From: Oehlia diaphana
Taxonomy: Eukaryota; Glomeromycota; Glomeromycetes; Glomerales; Glomeraceae
Assembly (NCBI GenBank): GCA_003833135.1
Contig: QZLH01000190.1
Span: 43,929 to 78,214, forward strand
Direction of reading: 5' to 3'
Length of the DNA: 34,286 nt
Shown here in pieces: positions 9,778 through 20,214 of this stretch. The notes beneath the pieces are model-generated. The model saw nothing but the letters and a program-made list of their open reading frames with translations, was not told the origin of the DNA and ran no database searches. The position numbers and the translations under genes were made by a program. Position 1 is the first letter of the stretch. Every line of letters starts with the position of its first letter.

Positions 9778-10263
9778 CGAACTAAACAAATTCACAATCA
9801 GCTCATAGTTCAATTTATTCACACTTTGAATCAGTGAATCACGATTCAGTTGAAGCACAACTTTTATTTTCGAAATGAACCAAACTAAAAAAATTTATCA
9901 ATTTTGTTTGATTTGTTGCTTTTATGCTGTATAATTAAATAAGTTTAATATTAAATTTTACATAAATTATTTACACTCAAAACTAAAACATTATTAAAGT
10001 ATTTCTATTTAATCAGTATTTATTAATAAATATATTTACAATTAAAAGATGGAACAAAAAGTTTGTAGAATTTGTTTAAATAAAAAAAAAAAAATTTAAA
10101 TTTATTACGTTACCAATTATTTTCGTCATAATTAATTGATATTGAATTGAATTTTCATTAAAAGACTTTATTATAGTTCAGTTCGGTTTACTGGATTGAA
10201 CATTTGAAATAAAACCATCGCTCAAAAGACAAACCATTTCAGTTTTGGTTCGAATTTAAACCA
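9778..10263. repeat. GAACC/GGTTC inverted-repeat element, copy 2
   Basis: This is the diverged counterpart of the element at 5758-6145, with the same order of landmarks: a CAGTGAATC/ATTCAGTT left end, a TAAATTATTTACACTCA core and a TTCGGTTTACTGGATTGAAC right end. The terminal GGTTCGAATTTAAACC resembles a tRNA T-loop by chance; no cloverleaf fits. Confidence 0.4.
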
Positions 10264-10407
10264 TGATCATTAATTAATTTTAAAAAATCTTATTAACGTT
10301 TTCGTACTAATTTTAACATTTCTTAAAAAAAACACATCGCTGATATGGTTAGACCACTGTGTACAAAGAAAATTAATTTTAATGTTTATATCGAGTATCA
10401 TTATTAT

Positions 10408-10428
10408 CATACAATAACTTGTGCGACA
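10408..10428 (+). promoter_or_regulatory. Shared upstream element, copy at MYND gene 3
   Basis: CATACAATAACTTGTGCGACA lies about 170 bp before the ATG at 10597. The stretch from here to about 10470, including TTTAATACTATATTTA, is nearly the same as in front of gene 2. Confidence 0.4.
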
Positions 10429-10596
10429 TTCTGACGGAACGTACTTGTACGAATTTAATACTATATTTAGATAAAATTTCGAACCGTCATGGGGCTTAAT
10501 TGTGTTACATGTATAGTCAATATTTATATTGAAATTTTTTACGGAATTGTCGGTAAATACATCATTCTTTTTTTCGTCTCGAATATTGTAAAAAAA

Positions 10597-11724
10597 ATGA
10601 AATGCAGTATATGTGAAAACCCTACAACTCAACGTTGTTCGAGATGTCATACTAAGTATTACTGTAGTAAATCGTGCCAAAAACAAGACTATCCTAATCA
10701 TGTACGAGATTGTCCTTCAAGGTCTGCGGAAATTCTTGTTAAGGATGTTTTTAGTGATACAATTCCCACGAATAACGCAGTGCGATATGAATACGGCTTT
10801 TGCAATTGCGTATATCCTGAGGAAGAATCAATGCTTTTAGGCTTGTATGGTGGTCTTGTAAAGTATATAGAATGCAGTGCTTCTCAGCTTCATGCATGGT
10901 GGAAAAGTGGAAATTTACCATTTCACATCAAAAAGGCTTTTGAAGATTCGAACACCACTAGCGGATACTATCAATGGTTCTTAAAAAATGAACACGTGTT
11001 GCAGGGTCTACGTAAATATGAGGGCGAAAAATCTGATAAAGAATTAGCGGATAAGTATCATGCAATGATTATACCATATCTTTCCGAGCATGATCAAACA
11101 GTTACCATCAAATCTCTTCCAGAAACAAAACGTATTGTTTGCTTGTTCTATATGACTATACTCAGTGATCATATTCCGGGGATTGATCAACAAAATTGGA
11201 TTGATTTTGGGTTTTGTTCTTGTAAATTTGGTAGTGATCATTTAGGAGAGATAGAAGAAAGACGGTTGGCTGATTTGTATAAAGAACTAATTATTCAAAA
11301 GGGCTGTAAGATTGATGAATTCCATGATGCTTACTTATCTGGAACTATATTGGATTTATTAAGGAAATATTGTAGCAGTAATAATTGTAATTGGCTATCA
11401 GAAAACAAGATAGAAGTTCGTGGGCATAATCAACCAAATAAAAGTGTTTACGACCTCAAGCAATATGCGCTAAGCGAATCCGCACGTCTCGTACCTTCCG
11501 TGAATGTAGATTATGGCTTTATGAATTGTCGTACGGAAAGTGAGAAAAGACAACTTAAACATACATATAGGAAGTTAATCAAAACTCCTCAATTTGATCC
11601 ACGAGACTTGCATTATGCTTGTATAGCAGGAAAAACATTCGATTATGTCAGATCAATACTTCCTAATGAAGGATTGAAAGCCAATCTCTTTAAAAATCCG
11701 TATCCTTTGAAAGATATTGATTAA
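10597..11724 (+). CDS. MYND zinc-finger protein, paralogue 3 (375 aa)
   Basis: A single-exon gene with the full MYND ligand set in residues 3-39 (MKCSICENPTTQRCSRCHTK at the start). The three downstream modules are marked by YGFCNC, FGFCSC and YGFMNC. It is the most diverged of the three in its last 40 residues (for example LHYACIAGKTFDY against LHEACLAGKIFDY) and carries one extra C-terminal residue. An in-frame ATG exists at 10489, but the intervening 36 codons correspond to untranslated leader in the paralogues, so 10597 is preferred. The family's DNA-level leader CGAATATTGTAAA sits directly upstream. The role is inferred from the finger only: a protein-interaction adaptor. Confidence 0.92.
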   Translation: MKCSICENPTTQRCSRCHTKYYCSKSCQKQDYPNHVRDCPSRSAEILVKDVFSDTIPTNNAVRYEYGFCNCVYPEEESMLLGLYGGLVKYIECSASQLHAWWKSGNLPFHIKKAFEDSNTTSGYYQWFLKNEHVLQGLRKYEGEKSDKELADKYHAMIIPYLSEHDQTVTIKSLPETKRIVCLFYMTILSDHIPGIDQQNWIDFGFCSCKFGSDHLGEIEERRLADLYKELIIQKGCKIDEFHDAYLSGTILDLLRKYCSSNNCNWLSENKIEVRGHNQPNKSVYDLKQYALSESARLVPSVNVDYGFMNCRTESEKRQLKHTYRKLIKTPQFDPRDLHYACIAGKTFDYVRSILPNEGLKANLFKNPYPLKDID

Positions 11725-12124
11725 TCTTCTACTGGTGCTGATGATATTTATTATTTATATATGATCTTGTCATTTTATGCACTATAGTATGGGTTATATA
11801 TTTGACTATCTATTTTTAAAATCTTCTATATATATTGTATGTATACTTTTTTATATTCTTACCAATCTTTTAAATTATATATTTAACCTATATGTACTTA
11901 AATAAACAACGCAATATAACTTATACGTTATAATATTGTGATGTAAAACATCATTTTTGATAAAAAGCTTAGTATGTGATGAACAAATTTTAGAAGAAGA
12001 GGTTTATGTGAAGAGTATTTATTATTTGTTAATTTTTATAATAAAATCGGTTATTACTACAGTAATTTATTTTTCACTTGGTTTAATACTGCTAAATGTT
12101 TATAAATTTATATAACCATATCTT
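11725..12124. other. Convergent intergenic region
   Basis: The MYND gene 3 and channel gene 3' ends face each other here. A TTAAATAAACAACG word at 11897-11910 is the gene 3 version of the family's poly(A)-signal block; homology to the other 3' flanks fades beyond about 11940. Nothing else is seen. Confidence 0.5.
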
Positions 12125-15100
12125 TTACTTCTTACTATCATCATCATATTTCCAAATTAAAAATTTATCATCGACAAATTTCCTAAGATTATTTGATTTA
12201 AATTTATTTTCAAAACCTTTATAAATTGTATCTTGATCTTTTCTACTTTCTTGCCATTCTTCAAAATTTTTTGATCTTCCAATATAATAAATATATTTCG
12301 GATCCGGTTCATGAGGTCGCAAGTGAATATGATGTAATGCTTCATAATCAGCTATTTGTTTTGCTCTATATCTTAATAAAGCTTGTCTTCCTTTTGTCGC
12401 TGCTTGTTCGTATATACCACTGAAAAATTATGAAGAATAATATTTTTTTTTAGTATAAAAAATGTATCGTATATAATACTTTTATATACTTGTATATATT
12501 TCTCTCTTACCTCATTAAAGTGATAAACATATTTTGTAAAATAGTTATAAGGAAAATACTCGCAATTAAACTTAATACATCAATAGCCCAAAAGTCAAAT
12601 ACATCACTTTGTATCCAGTTACCAAGATATGTAGCCTTCATTGATGTTAGAAATTCGTAAAATGGGTTGTCATTAGTGTTACGTGCATCAAAATCGGATT
12701 TAATATCAATATTAAATCTTTCATTTGTTGTAGTGCTTATAGCGTTCCCACTAAATGTATTATCATTGATCTTAATTATCTCCGGATTTTTAAGTAAGAC
12801 TAACCTATAAATAATAATAATAATAAATTAAGTTAAATTTAAAAAAAAAATCATTTTTACATATAAGAAATGAAAACTTGGATACGATCATAACATTGTG
12901 TGTGCGAACGCAATGATTAGCAAAATCATGAATAAAATGAACGGAAATACATTTTTGATAATGATTATAATATAATATATGTAAATGGACATATCTAAAA
13001 AAAAAAAATAATAATAATAAATTAAAAATCTGATAAATAAAGTATATGAAATATAACATTATTTGTACTTGCATGATATTAATCGGAGATATAGGATCTA
13101 AAATCAGATAAGATATTAGAAAATGTTTTGATAATTAGAAAAGATGACACTTCAAGACTTACAAATTCAATCCAAAGTAAAAAAATTGAGAAAGTTATTC
13201 CAACAACTAATCCTCTTTCGACTACTTTAACACTTCCAAATCCATCAGAAAATTGAAAATGAGTAAGCATGATAGTCATTACAACTGTTGGAAGTATAAT
13301 CGATAGACAATCGAAATAGTTATAAATATTTGTAAAATATCTCATTCTATAATGAGCAAATTGCATGACTTCTGTTATCATTAAATATGACGCTAAATAA
13401 TAAAATAATACAATTAGCGTTAATAAACAAATTTGGAATTTTCCTCCTACAATTTCATGAACTAAATACGCCCAACTAACAACTCCAAAACAAATAGCAT
13501 AGATTATAAATCTAAGAAAAAGAAGTATAAAGAAAGCTCTTGCTTTTCTCCAACGAAAGTCGATAATCGCTTCTGTAGCTGGATTATCGTACATGTCATC
13601 ATCATTTTCGTATTTGATGACTTTTGCAAACGGGCTTAGTAAGTGATTATCGGATTTACCAATTTTGTAATGTCGAGGGATGAATATAAACCAAAGGATA
13701 TTCGCTAAAATTTTCCCAATACCATAATCCGCAGATTTTCTATTATCTTTTTTAATTTCATTAGGAGCAACAGTAAACTCTGGAAGAGGCACAACACGTA
13801 AAGCTATAGGAGGTTTTTGATAATGAGTCTTGTAGAACCAACAAGAAATCTTATTGAAGATTCTTTTGCAAGGGACTTGCTGAATCCACGATTCTTTATC
13901 TGATTTCAATGTGTCTTCGGGCCTGAATGCCACAAATGTTTTATCCTGAAAATGTTTTGATTGACAGCTCTTTGGAATAATATCATAGGGATCTTGTGCT
14001 GAAAGGTGGCCTTGGTCCGCAAAGCATTCCTTGCGAAACAATTTTCTAGCATAATCATCTATATAAAAAAGCGTAAGATTCACAAATATATTCATTATGA
14101 GTGTAAAAATATAACATTAGAAACATACCATAATGATATTTGTATAGTAAAGGAAGAGCCTTAGATACTGTGCACATCCAACCAGCAGATTCTTTTGCGT
14201 GTCTCGAATAATATTCCAGAAGATACGCAACAATAATTGTTTCTTTGAGTTCGCGCCCTATAAAATAAACATGAAAATCATATAGACTTTCTAAGTATTC
14301 TTAATGCAGCACCAACAAACGCGTGTATAAATAACATTACCTCTACAGTGGAGAATTGCCCATTCTAGATCATTAGTTAGTACCGTCTTCATAGGATTGG
14401 ATTTATCATTAATATTTTCAAAACTCCTTGGTATATGTATATGTCTCATATTATCATCATCACTATCCTCGTTTCCAAATAAAATAAACTTAATCAAATG
14501 ATCACTATCACCAAGAATTAAATTTCTCATGACATTATGTCGAACATCCAGTAATCTATATTCATCAGGTTTGTGATCAATGAATCTCCAGATTATATTA
14601 TTAATATATACAACCATCTCTTCGTACTAAAAGAAAAAAAAATTTTTTTAAAAAAACTAATAGTAATCATGACAATAACATCTAATTAATATCGTTTAAT
14701 TAGAATAACTTACGCAGTGCTTACTAAAATAATTTATTAGTTCTTTTGCACGTTTGTTGAGATGCTCCAGTGCTTCACACGCATATCTTACCCCATTCAA
14801 ATTTTCATTAATATCTTGCCATTCAATTATTCTTTTCTTCGATGTGCCATTTTCGCACCAATTTACTTCCAAGTAAAAATAATTAAGTCCAAATATAATC
14901 CTTTCAATTTGCAATCTATTTTCATGTATTTCTTGATCCACGGGAATTCCGTTTGCCCAAATAAATTCGAGAAATGGTTCTCCTTCATTAGGAAGTTTAC
15001 CTTCATAAATTGGATCTGATCCTAATTTGAATCGATGCCAAATTTGCACAGTCGACCTACCAACTATAAGTTGTAAAGTTTCATTCTCATTATCACGAAG

Positions 15101-16974
15101 ACAGAATGAATTTCTTTCACAGCTGCCCGTTATCCATGGTTCTTTTGACTTCACTATTGGGTTGAAATCTTTTGTACTTTCATCAAAGTAATAAGTATGA
15201 TTAGGTGAAGATTTTTCTTGATTTCTATGATCCTCCATATTATTTTTATTTAATGTTGTTATTGTTGTTGTATCATTTATTTTTACATGACTATTTCGTT
15301 GATTTCTTAATTCAGTATCAATTTCTTTTATTTTTAAGAATGACGTAACTTCACCCTTATCATTTATTTGCAAAATATTTCCTGAAGTTCTTGTCCAATT
15401 TAAGTTAAAATCTTCTATTGTGAGTGATTTATCTAACAATATTGGAGTGATTTTGCAAGTATTGTATATGTCCCAAATGAGAACCTTCATTTTTTCTTCT
15501 CCAATTTTCTCACCGACTATAAGTAACTTTTCATCACTCTCGATAAATTCTAATGAATGTATTTTATCTAATTCTCCATGAAAATTTTTCGCCGAAAATT
15601 CCAAACCATTCTCTATAAAATGCAACCTAATAAAAATTTGAAAAAAATTAAATTTTTTAGTGTGAAATAATATGATGTGACGGATGTGATCACTCACTTA
15701 ATGGAATGTAATCCTCGAGTGAAGCAGAATTGTAATTTCTGCTTACTAACCGAAAAAGTATATTTATTATACTTTCTTAAATGTTTGTCCCTGTTTTCTG
15801 TTCTTTTCGCCATAGTTACATGTTTCATTTTTATCAGATCATATACTACAATAAAAAAAAAAAAAAAATTATTATTATTCGTTTTATTGGAAATTTGCGT
15901 TATAATTTTTACCTTCAAGTGCCTGTACTCCATTTTTATAATGCTCAACCAATAAATATTTATCGTAAAGACTGGTTATAAGTTTTTCCATACAAATCGG
16001 AAAACTTGGAGTTTTATCTAATTCAAATTTGATACTTTTTGGATATTCGAATTTTTCAGTTAAAGTAAATTCTTTAACAACTCCTTTAATATATTCAAAA
16101 TTATATATCCCGTCAAAACTTAATACGAGAAATTTTTTTAAAATTTCATTAAATTCATCATCATTAAAATCTGATTCCAAATCTTCTATGAATCTTGGAA
16201 TTCCCGAAACACATTCACAACGATAATAAGTCAGATTATAATCATAATCAATATTGTAAGTTGAATTTTTAAAATCTTTTTCTTTATTTTCGTCTTCTGG
16301 ATTGACATTTAATTTAAGACGATAAATGGCTGTTCCTTTTTTAAGATTAAGAGGTACTGTCGTGTTTTGAGTTATATTCACGGTATGGCCATTTAAATTA
16401 AATTCGCGCTTTTCCACATTTTTTTTCTTATAATTAATTTTGTTGTTAATTTCATCATCTGTTCGAGATACTTTATCATCTGTTTGAAATACTTTATCAT
16501 CTGTTTGAGATACTTTATCATCTGTTTGAGATACTTTATCATCTGTTCGAGATATTTTATCATCTGTTTGAGATATTTCATCCATTCGAGATACTTCATC
16601 ATCTATTCGAGATACTGCTATAAAAATAAAGTATTCGCCACTTGGATATTTTTGTAGATTTGACAAATCAATGGACCATTTATATATGTCATTTTTATCA
16701 ATGGGAGAGGTATTAATTTTTGTTTCGATTTTACTTCCAGGTTTGTAAAGCTGATCAATAGTTAAATTATCATTAATTTTAAAACAAGCGATCTTTTCAG
16801 TGATTTCATTGGTCTCGTCTTGTATTTCTGAAGAAGTCTCGTTTTCGTTGTCCTTGGAGATTACAAATGGTCTATAATCAGTATTTTTTAATAGTTTAAT
16901 TAAGAGATTTACTAATTTATGAGACAAAAAAAAAAAAAAAATTAAATGTGAGCAACGTTTCATATGAGTTCAAA

Positions 16975-17005
<31 letters not shown>

Positions 17006-17149
17006 AGGGAAAGAAATATAACCTGTATCAAATGTGACAACAAATCTTCCATCTAGACTAATTGCGATTTGGTAATGATTTATTGTTTTGGAAGAAGGTG
17101 ATGCTTTTGTGTAATTACTGGAAGATGCACTACTAAAAGTTTCTGACAT
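12125..17149 (-). CDS. Ion-channel-like protein: propeller-like N-terminus plus TRP-type six-helix C-terminus (11 exons, 1403 aa)
   Basis: Exons in transcript order: 17023-17149, 15913-16911, 15698-15845, 14714-15626, 14341-14626, 14129-14257, 13163-14058, 13073-13097, 12895-12994, 12511-12804, 12125-12419. They total 4212 nt, and every junction keeps phase. The N-terminal half has beta-propeller-like strands (ISLDGRFVVTFD at 30-41, KVLIWDIY near 472, VGRSTVQIW near 613). Helices follow near 1042-1065, 1076-1095, 1116-1133, 1149-1166, 1180-1208 and 1280-1305. A pore-like NPFYEFLTSMKATYLGNW (1254-1271) lies between the last two. This is TRP/ion-transport architecture, so a membrane cation channel is the likely role. 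Exon 8 is 25 nt. The next intron needs a GC donor (GCAAGT) to give the fifth helix; the nearby GT gives a non-hydrophobic frame. Residues 143-197 are a low-complexity heptad repeat. Propeller family and ion selectivity are unproven. Confidence 0.9.
16455..16619 (-). repeat. In-frame 21-bp minisatellite inside the channel gene
   Basis: Eight tandem units of 21 bp (one shortened to 18) encode the heptad SxTDDKV, with SQ, SR or FQ openings, at residues 143-197 of the channel protein. Unit length is a multiple of three, so copy-number change would not break the frame. The tract is acidic and Ser/Thr-rich, probably unfolded. Confidence 0.95.
16975..17006. repeat. (AAAT)n microsatellite in channel intron 1
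   Basis: About eight copies of the tetranucleotide AAAT/TAAA fill much of the 111-nt first coding intron (16912-17022), whose donor is GTTATA. A 17-base A run at 16924-16940 adds a T tract before its acceptor on the transcribed strand. Confidence 0.9.
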
Positions 17150-17176
17150 TTTATAAAATTATTTTTTTTTGAAAGT

Positions 17177-17245
17177 CTAATAATTAATTTTTTGATAAAT
17201 TATTATAAAAAATATTGTATTTATAATAATAACAATAAATCTTAC
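17177..17245 (-). other. Probable 5'-UTR intron of the channel gene
   Basis: On the minus strand a strong donor (GCG then GTAAGAT, from 17245) and an acceptor (AATTATTAG, ending 17177) lie 27 nt before the ATG. They would remove 69 nt, a size typical of the coding introns here. If right, transcription begins above 17246. No clear TATA word was located. Confidence 0.45.
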
Positions 17246-17249
17246 CGCA

Positions 17250-20126
17250 GCGATTCCTACTATGAAATTCCGTCATAGTCATGGGCTAAAATAACAATGT
17301 TTGAAAGTGAATTATTTCATACCTGACGTAATTATTTTTAATTAGGGGGAAAAAAAAAGCTTTATCTCCGATTTCAAGAATTTCCTAAAAGAGATTAAAG
17401 GAGGTTTATTCTAAAATAGAAAACAAACAAAGCGACTTTTTATGTTTGTTTCAGTCACGAGATTCAACTTTATAAAAATTTAATTTCAATTATTTGTATA
17501 TTAAAATATATATATATATGTATATATATATGTATATATATTTTTAATTTAGAACGAAAAAATATGTTCAGCTTCTTTAAAAATAGTAAATATTCTGCAA
17601 GTACTCGTGCTTGATAGCCGTTCCACAAAAATATTTTTTTTTTTCACCTCGAACAAATTTGTCGTACAGTACATTTATTATTGTTTCAATTAATTGTCAT
17701 AAACAATAGAAAAATTACAATTTATTATTTTAACATCGTTGTGAAATATGTGAATAAACAAAAAAGAAAATCGAATTATGACCAAATAAACACAATTCTC
17801 GTGCCTATCATTTCCAAAAAAGAAAAGTTTGAAAGATATAAGTCTGTGCATCATTAGTCATTACACGTTCAATGCACAAAGTAAATCTTTTGAAAGTGAT
17901 TTACTAATCGGATTTGCATGTTTTATAATTTAAAAGTTTGTGGCGAATAATAGGGAAATTACCTCCGGCGTAAAATGCAAATTTCTTAACCTATTGTATG
18001 TTATTATAAAAATATTATATAAATCATTTTACCTAAAATATCTTGGCTTCCGAATATGTTTTCTTTGCACCAATTGGTTCATAGTATAGTCGCAATAATA
18101 TCACGTGAGCAAGAAAGTAGAAGAAAATGTCACCAATATTTGATAGTGTTTTAATATCACATATTTCATAATAACTCGAATGTATACGAAGTATACACTA
18201 TTTTTCAAAAAATAAATGAAAATTTTTATGATCTTAAAATTATAAAAGTATATCATTCATAATGCGTGACAGAATTTGCCGTCTCCTAAAAATGATAAAA
18301 ACGACGAATATTATACATTTTAACATATAAGGTTGAAAATGTGATTATAATTTATCTGACATACTCACACACTATAATAAATTTGTATACTAAGTTGATA
18401 TGAAGAATTGAAGAAAATAGATATCAAGAGTAAAATCAAACGAAAATTCTTTTTTCTCGTATATTCAATGGAATACTTTACAAAAATTTTTTTGACAATT
18501 TAGGGCGAAATTTTTTTTTTTTTGTAAAATACAATATTTCTAGTCATTTTTTTTTTTTAATGTTACCTTTATTTCTTGTGGTTTTTTTTTTTGGAATTTT
18601 TGTTTGACAAAATATTCTTTAAAGACTAACGTTATATTTACAGTGTCATTTGAATAAATGAAGATCACATACACTTTGCCCAATAAAGTTCATATAAGCT
18701 TAATGTATTTTAAATTCATAGTAGTAGCTTCAGTAAAATAGTTGTATTAAATATTCGCTAATAATTTCCTCAAAATTTGGTGAAATAATAAAATAGATAC
18801 TGTAATGTACAAACAAAAAAATTATTGTCCAGAGACATTCTATTGTTATGCACTAGACGATTTAATAGTTAACCCATGTACTATTCCTTCCTTCCCATCC
18901 GCCTACGTCATCCTTATTCACCCCTGCATTTTCCTTTTTGATTATACCTCCTTTTTTTTGTAACACTGATAATTTGCTATTTTTCATAATCAATTTTTTT
19001 TGTTTAATTGTTTTAATAAAAGAAAGATCCTGAGTAAATAAACATTACAGACTTTAATGGTTTCTACTTTCTAGTATATTTGCACACGTTATATCATTTA
19101 TAATTTTATATGCATATTTTTCTTTTTCAACAAAAATACAAAATAATCAATTTCTTTATATAACTAAATGTACTCGTTTTAATTTCATAATTATGCCTTT
19201 TCTCACTGATTCAAGTTTTTAAATTTGCTTTCTTTGATGTGAAATTGATCATGAGATAATGCAAATTAACGCTGACCAGATTTATGACAATTTAGATTAA
19301 TTATTTATAATAAAGTGCTATGTACAATTCTACAACGTTCAAACTCATAAAAATCATGTCATTCATAACTGACCTATCATATCTTGTGAGGCTTCAATCA
19401 TATTGGTTAAAGTGTTTAACATTAAATAAGCAAAGCAAGTATGGTATTATATGGTATCATTTATGTGCAAAGTGGACTGGAAGGTAACCACCATTTAACT
19501 GTAAATTACGTGCATTATATTTACTCTAAAAGATAAAGTAAATTTGAATATAATTTTGGATATTTGAATCTCAAATGGACATTCGTACTTAAGTATTATG
19601 TGGGTTTGAACTATTTTTTTACATATAACGAATTCATTATAATTTTAAGGTGTTAAAAATGATCAGTATATTTGAATCTTACTTCTACATTCATGAGTAT
19701 AATATGAATATCCATAATTCTCACCTGATAATAAAATTTCAGCAGTTCCTTATTTGAGATTAACGTTCTGCTGATACTGCATAACTTGTATAAATTTAAC
19801 TGACAACCATTTTTATTCCAACAACACAGGAGACTCTTAGTATAGGAATGAGATCATTATAAATTGTAATAGGTTAGGTAGTTAATAGGGGCTAAAGGAT
19901 TAGAGTTTAGATATGAATGTTTAAAGTAAGGGGGTAGATGAACGTGATGTATGACAACAAAATAATTTTGCTATAAGATTATTTATTGCAATGACTCATA
20001 ATGACTCATGATAATTTTTTTTTTTTAATTGAAAAGGTATAACTGTTACCAAAATATTGAATTATTATTATAATCTCTAAAAATTATTTTTTGATAAATA
20101 TATTTTTAATTATTATTTTTTGTCTT
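17250..20126. other. Gene-poor AT-rich region
   Basis: I found no open frame or exon set with coding character on either strand. An (AT)n tract with interspersed GT lies at about 17505-17541. Bases 18865-18950 are pyrimidine-rich and less AT-biased, without a recognisable feature. Confidence 0.4.
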
Positions 20127-20196
20127 TAAATAAGAAATATACATTATTTTTAACATAATATATTTCATTATTTTATTAATTAATATTTCTTATTTA
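20127..20196. repeat. Perfect 14-bp inverted repeat before the 120-aa gene
   Basis: TAAATAAGAAATAT at 20127-20140 is matched exactly in inverted orientation by ATATTTCTTATTTA at 20183-20196, separated by 42 nt. The second arm ends 18 nt before the ATG at 20215, so the structure lies in the promoter or leader. In AT-rich DNA chance is possible, but an exact 14-mer this close is worth recording. Confidence 0.8.
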
Positions 20197-20214
20197 CAAT
20201 TCATTTTAATTACA

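Noticed and set aside
10250..10262. GGTTCGAATTTAAACC resembling a tRNA T arm
   Set aside because: The pairing is part of the GAACC/GGTTC inverted-repeat element, and no acceptor, D or anticodon arms fit around it.
10270..10701. 143-codon minus-strand frame
   Set aside because: It overlaps the leader and MYND finger of gene 3 on the opposite strand; it is a shadow of that conserved coding region.
12805..13074. 89-codon minus-strand frame over the channel's fifth-helix exon
   Set aside because: It is the wrong frame of exon 9, running through introns on both sides; the phase set by exons 7, 8 and 10 gives the hydrophobic helix instead.
16393..16602. 69-codon repetitive minus-strand frame rich in Met, Lys and Tyr
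   Set aside because: It is an alternative frame of the 21-bp minisatellite in the channel gene.
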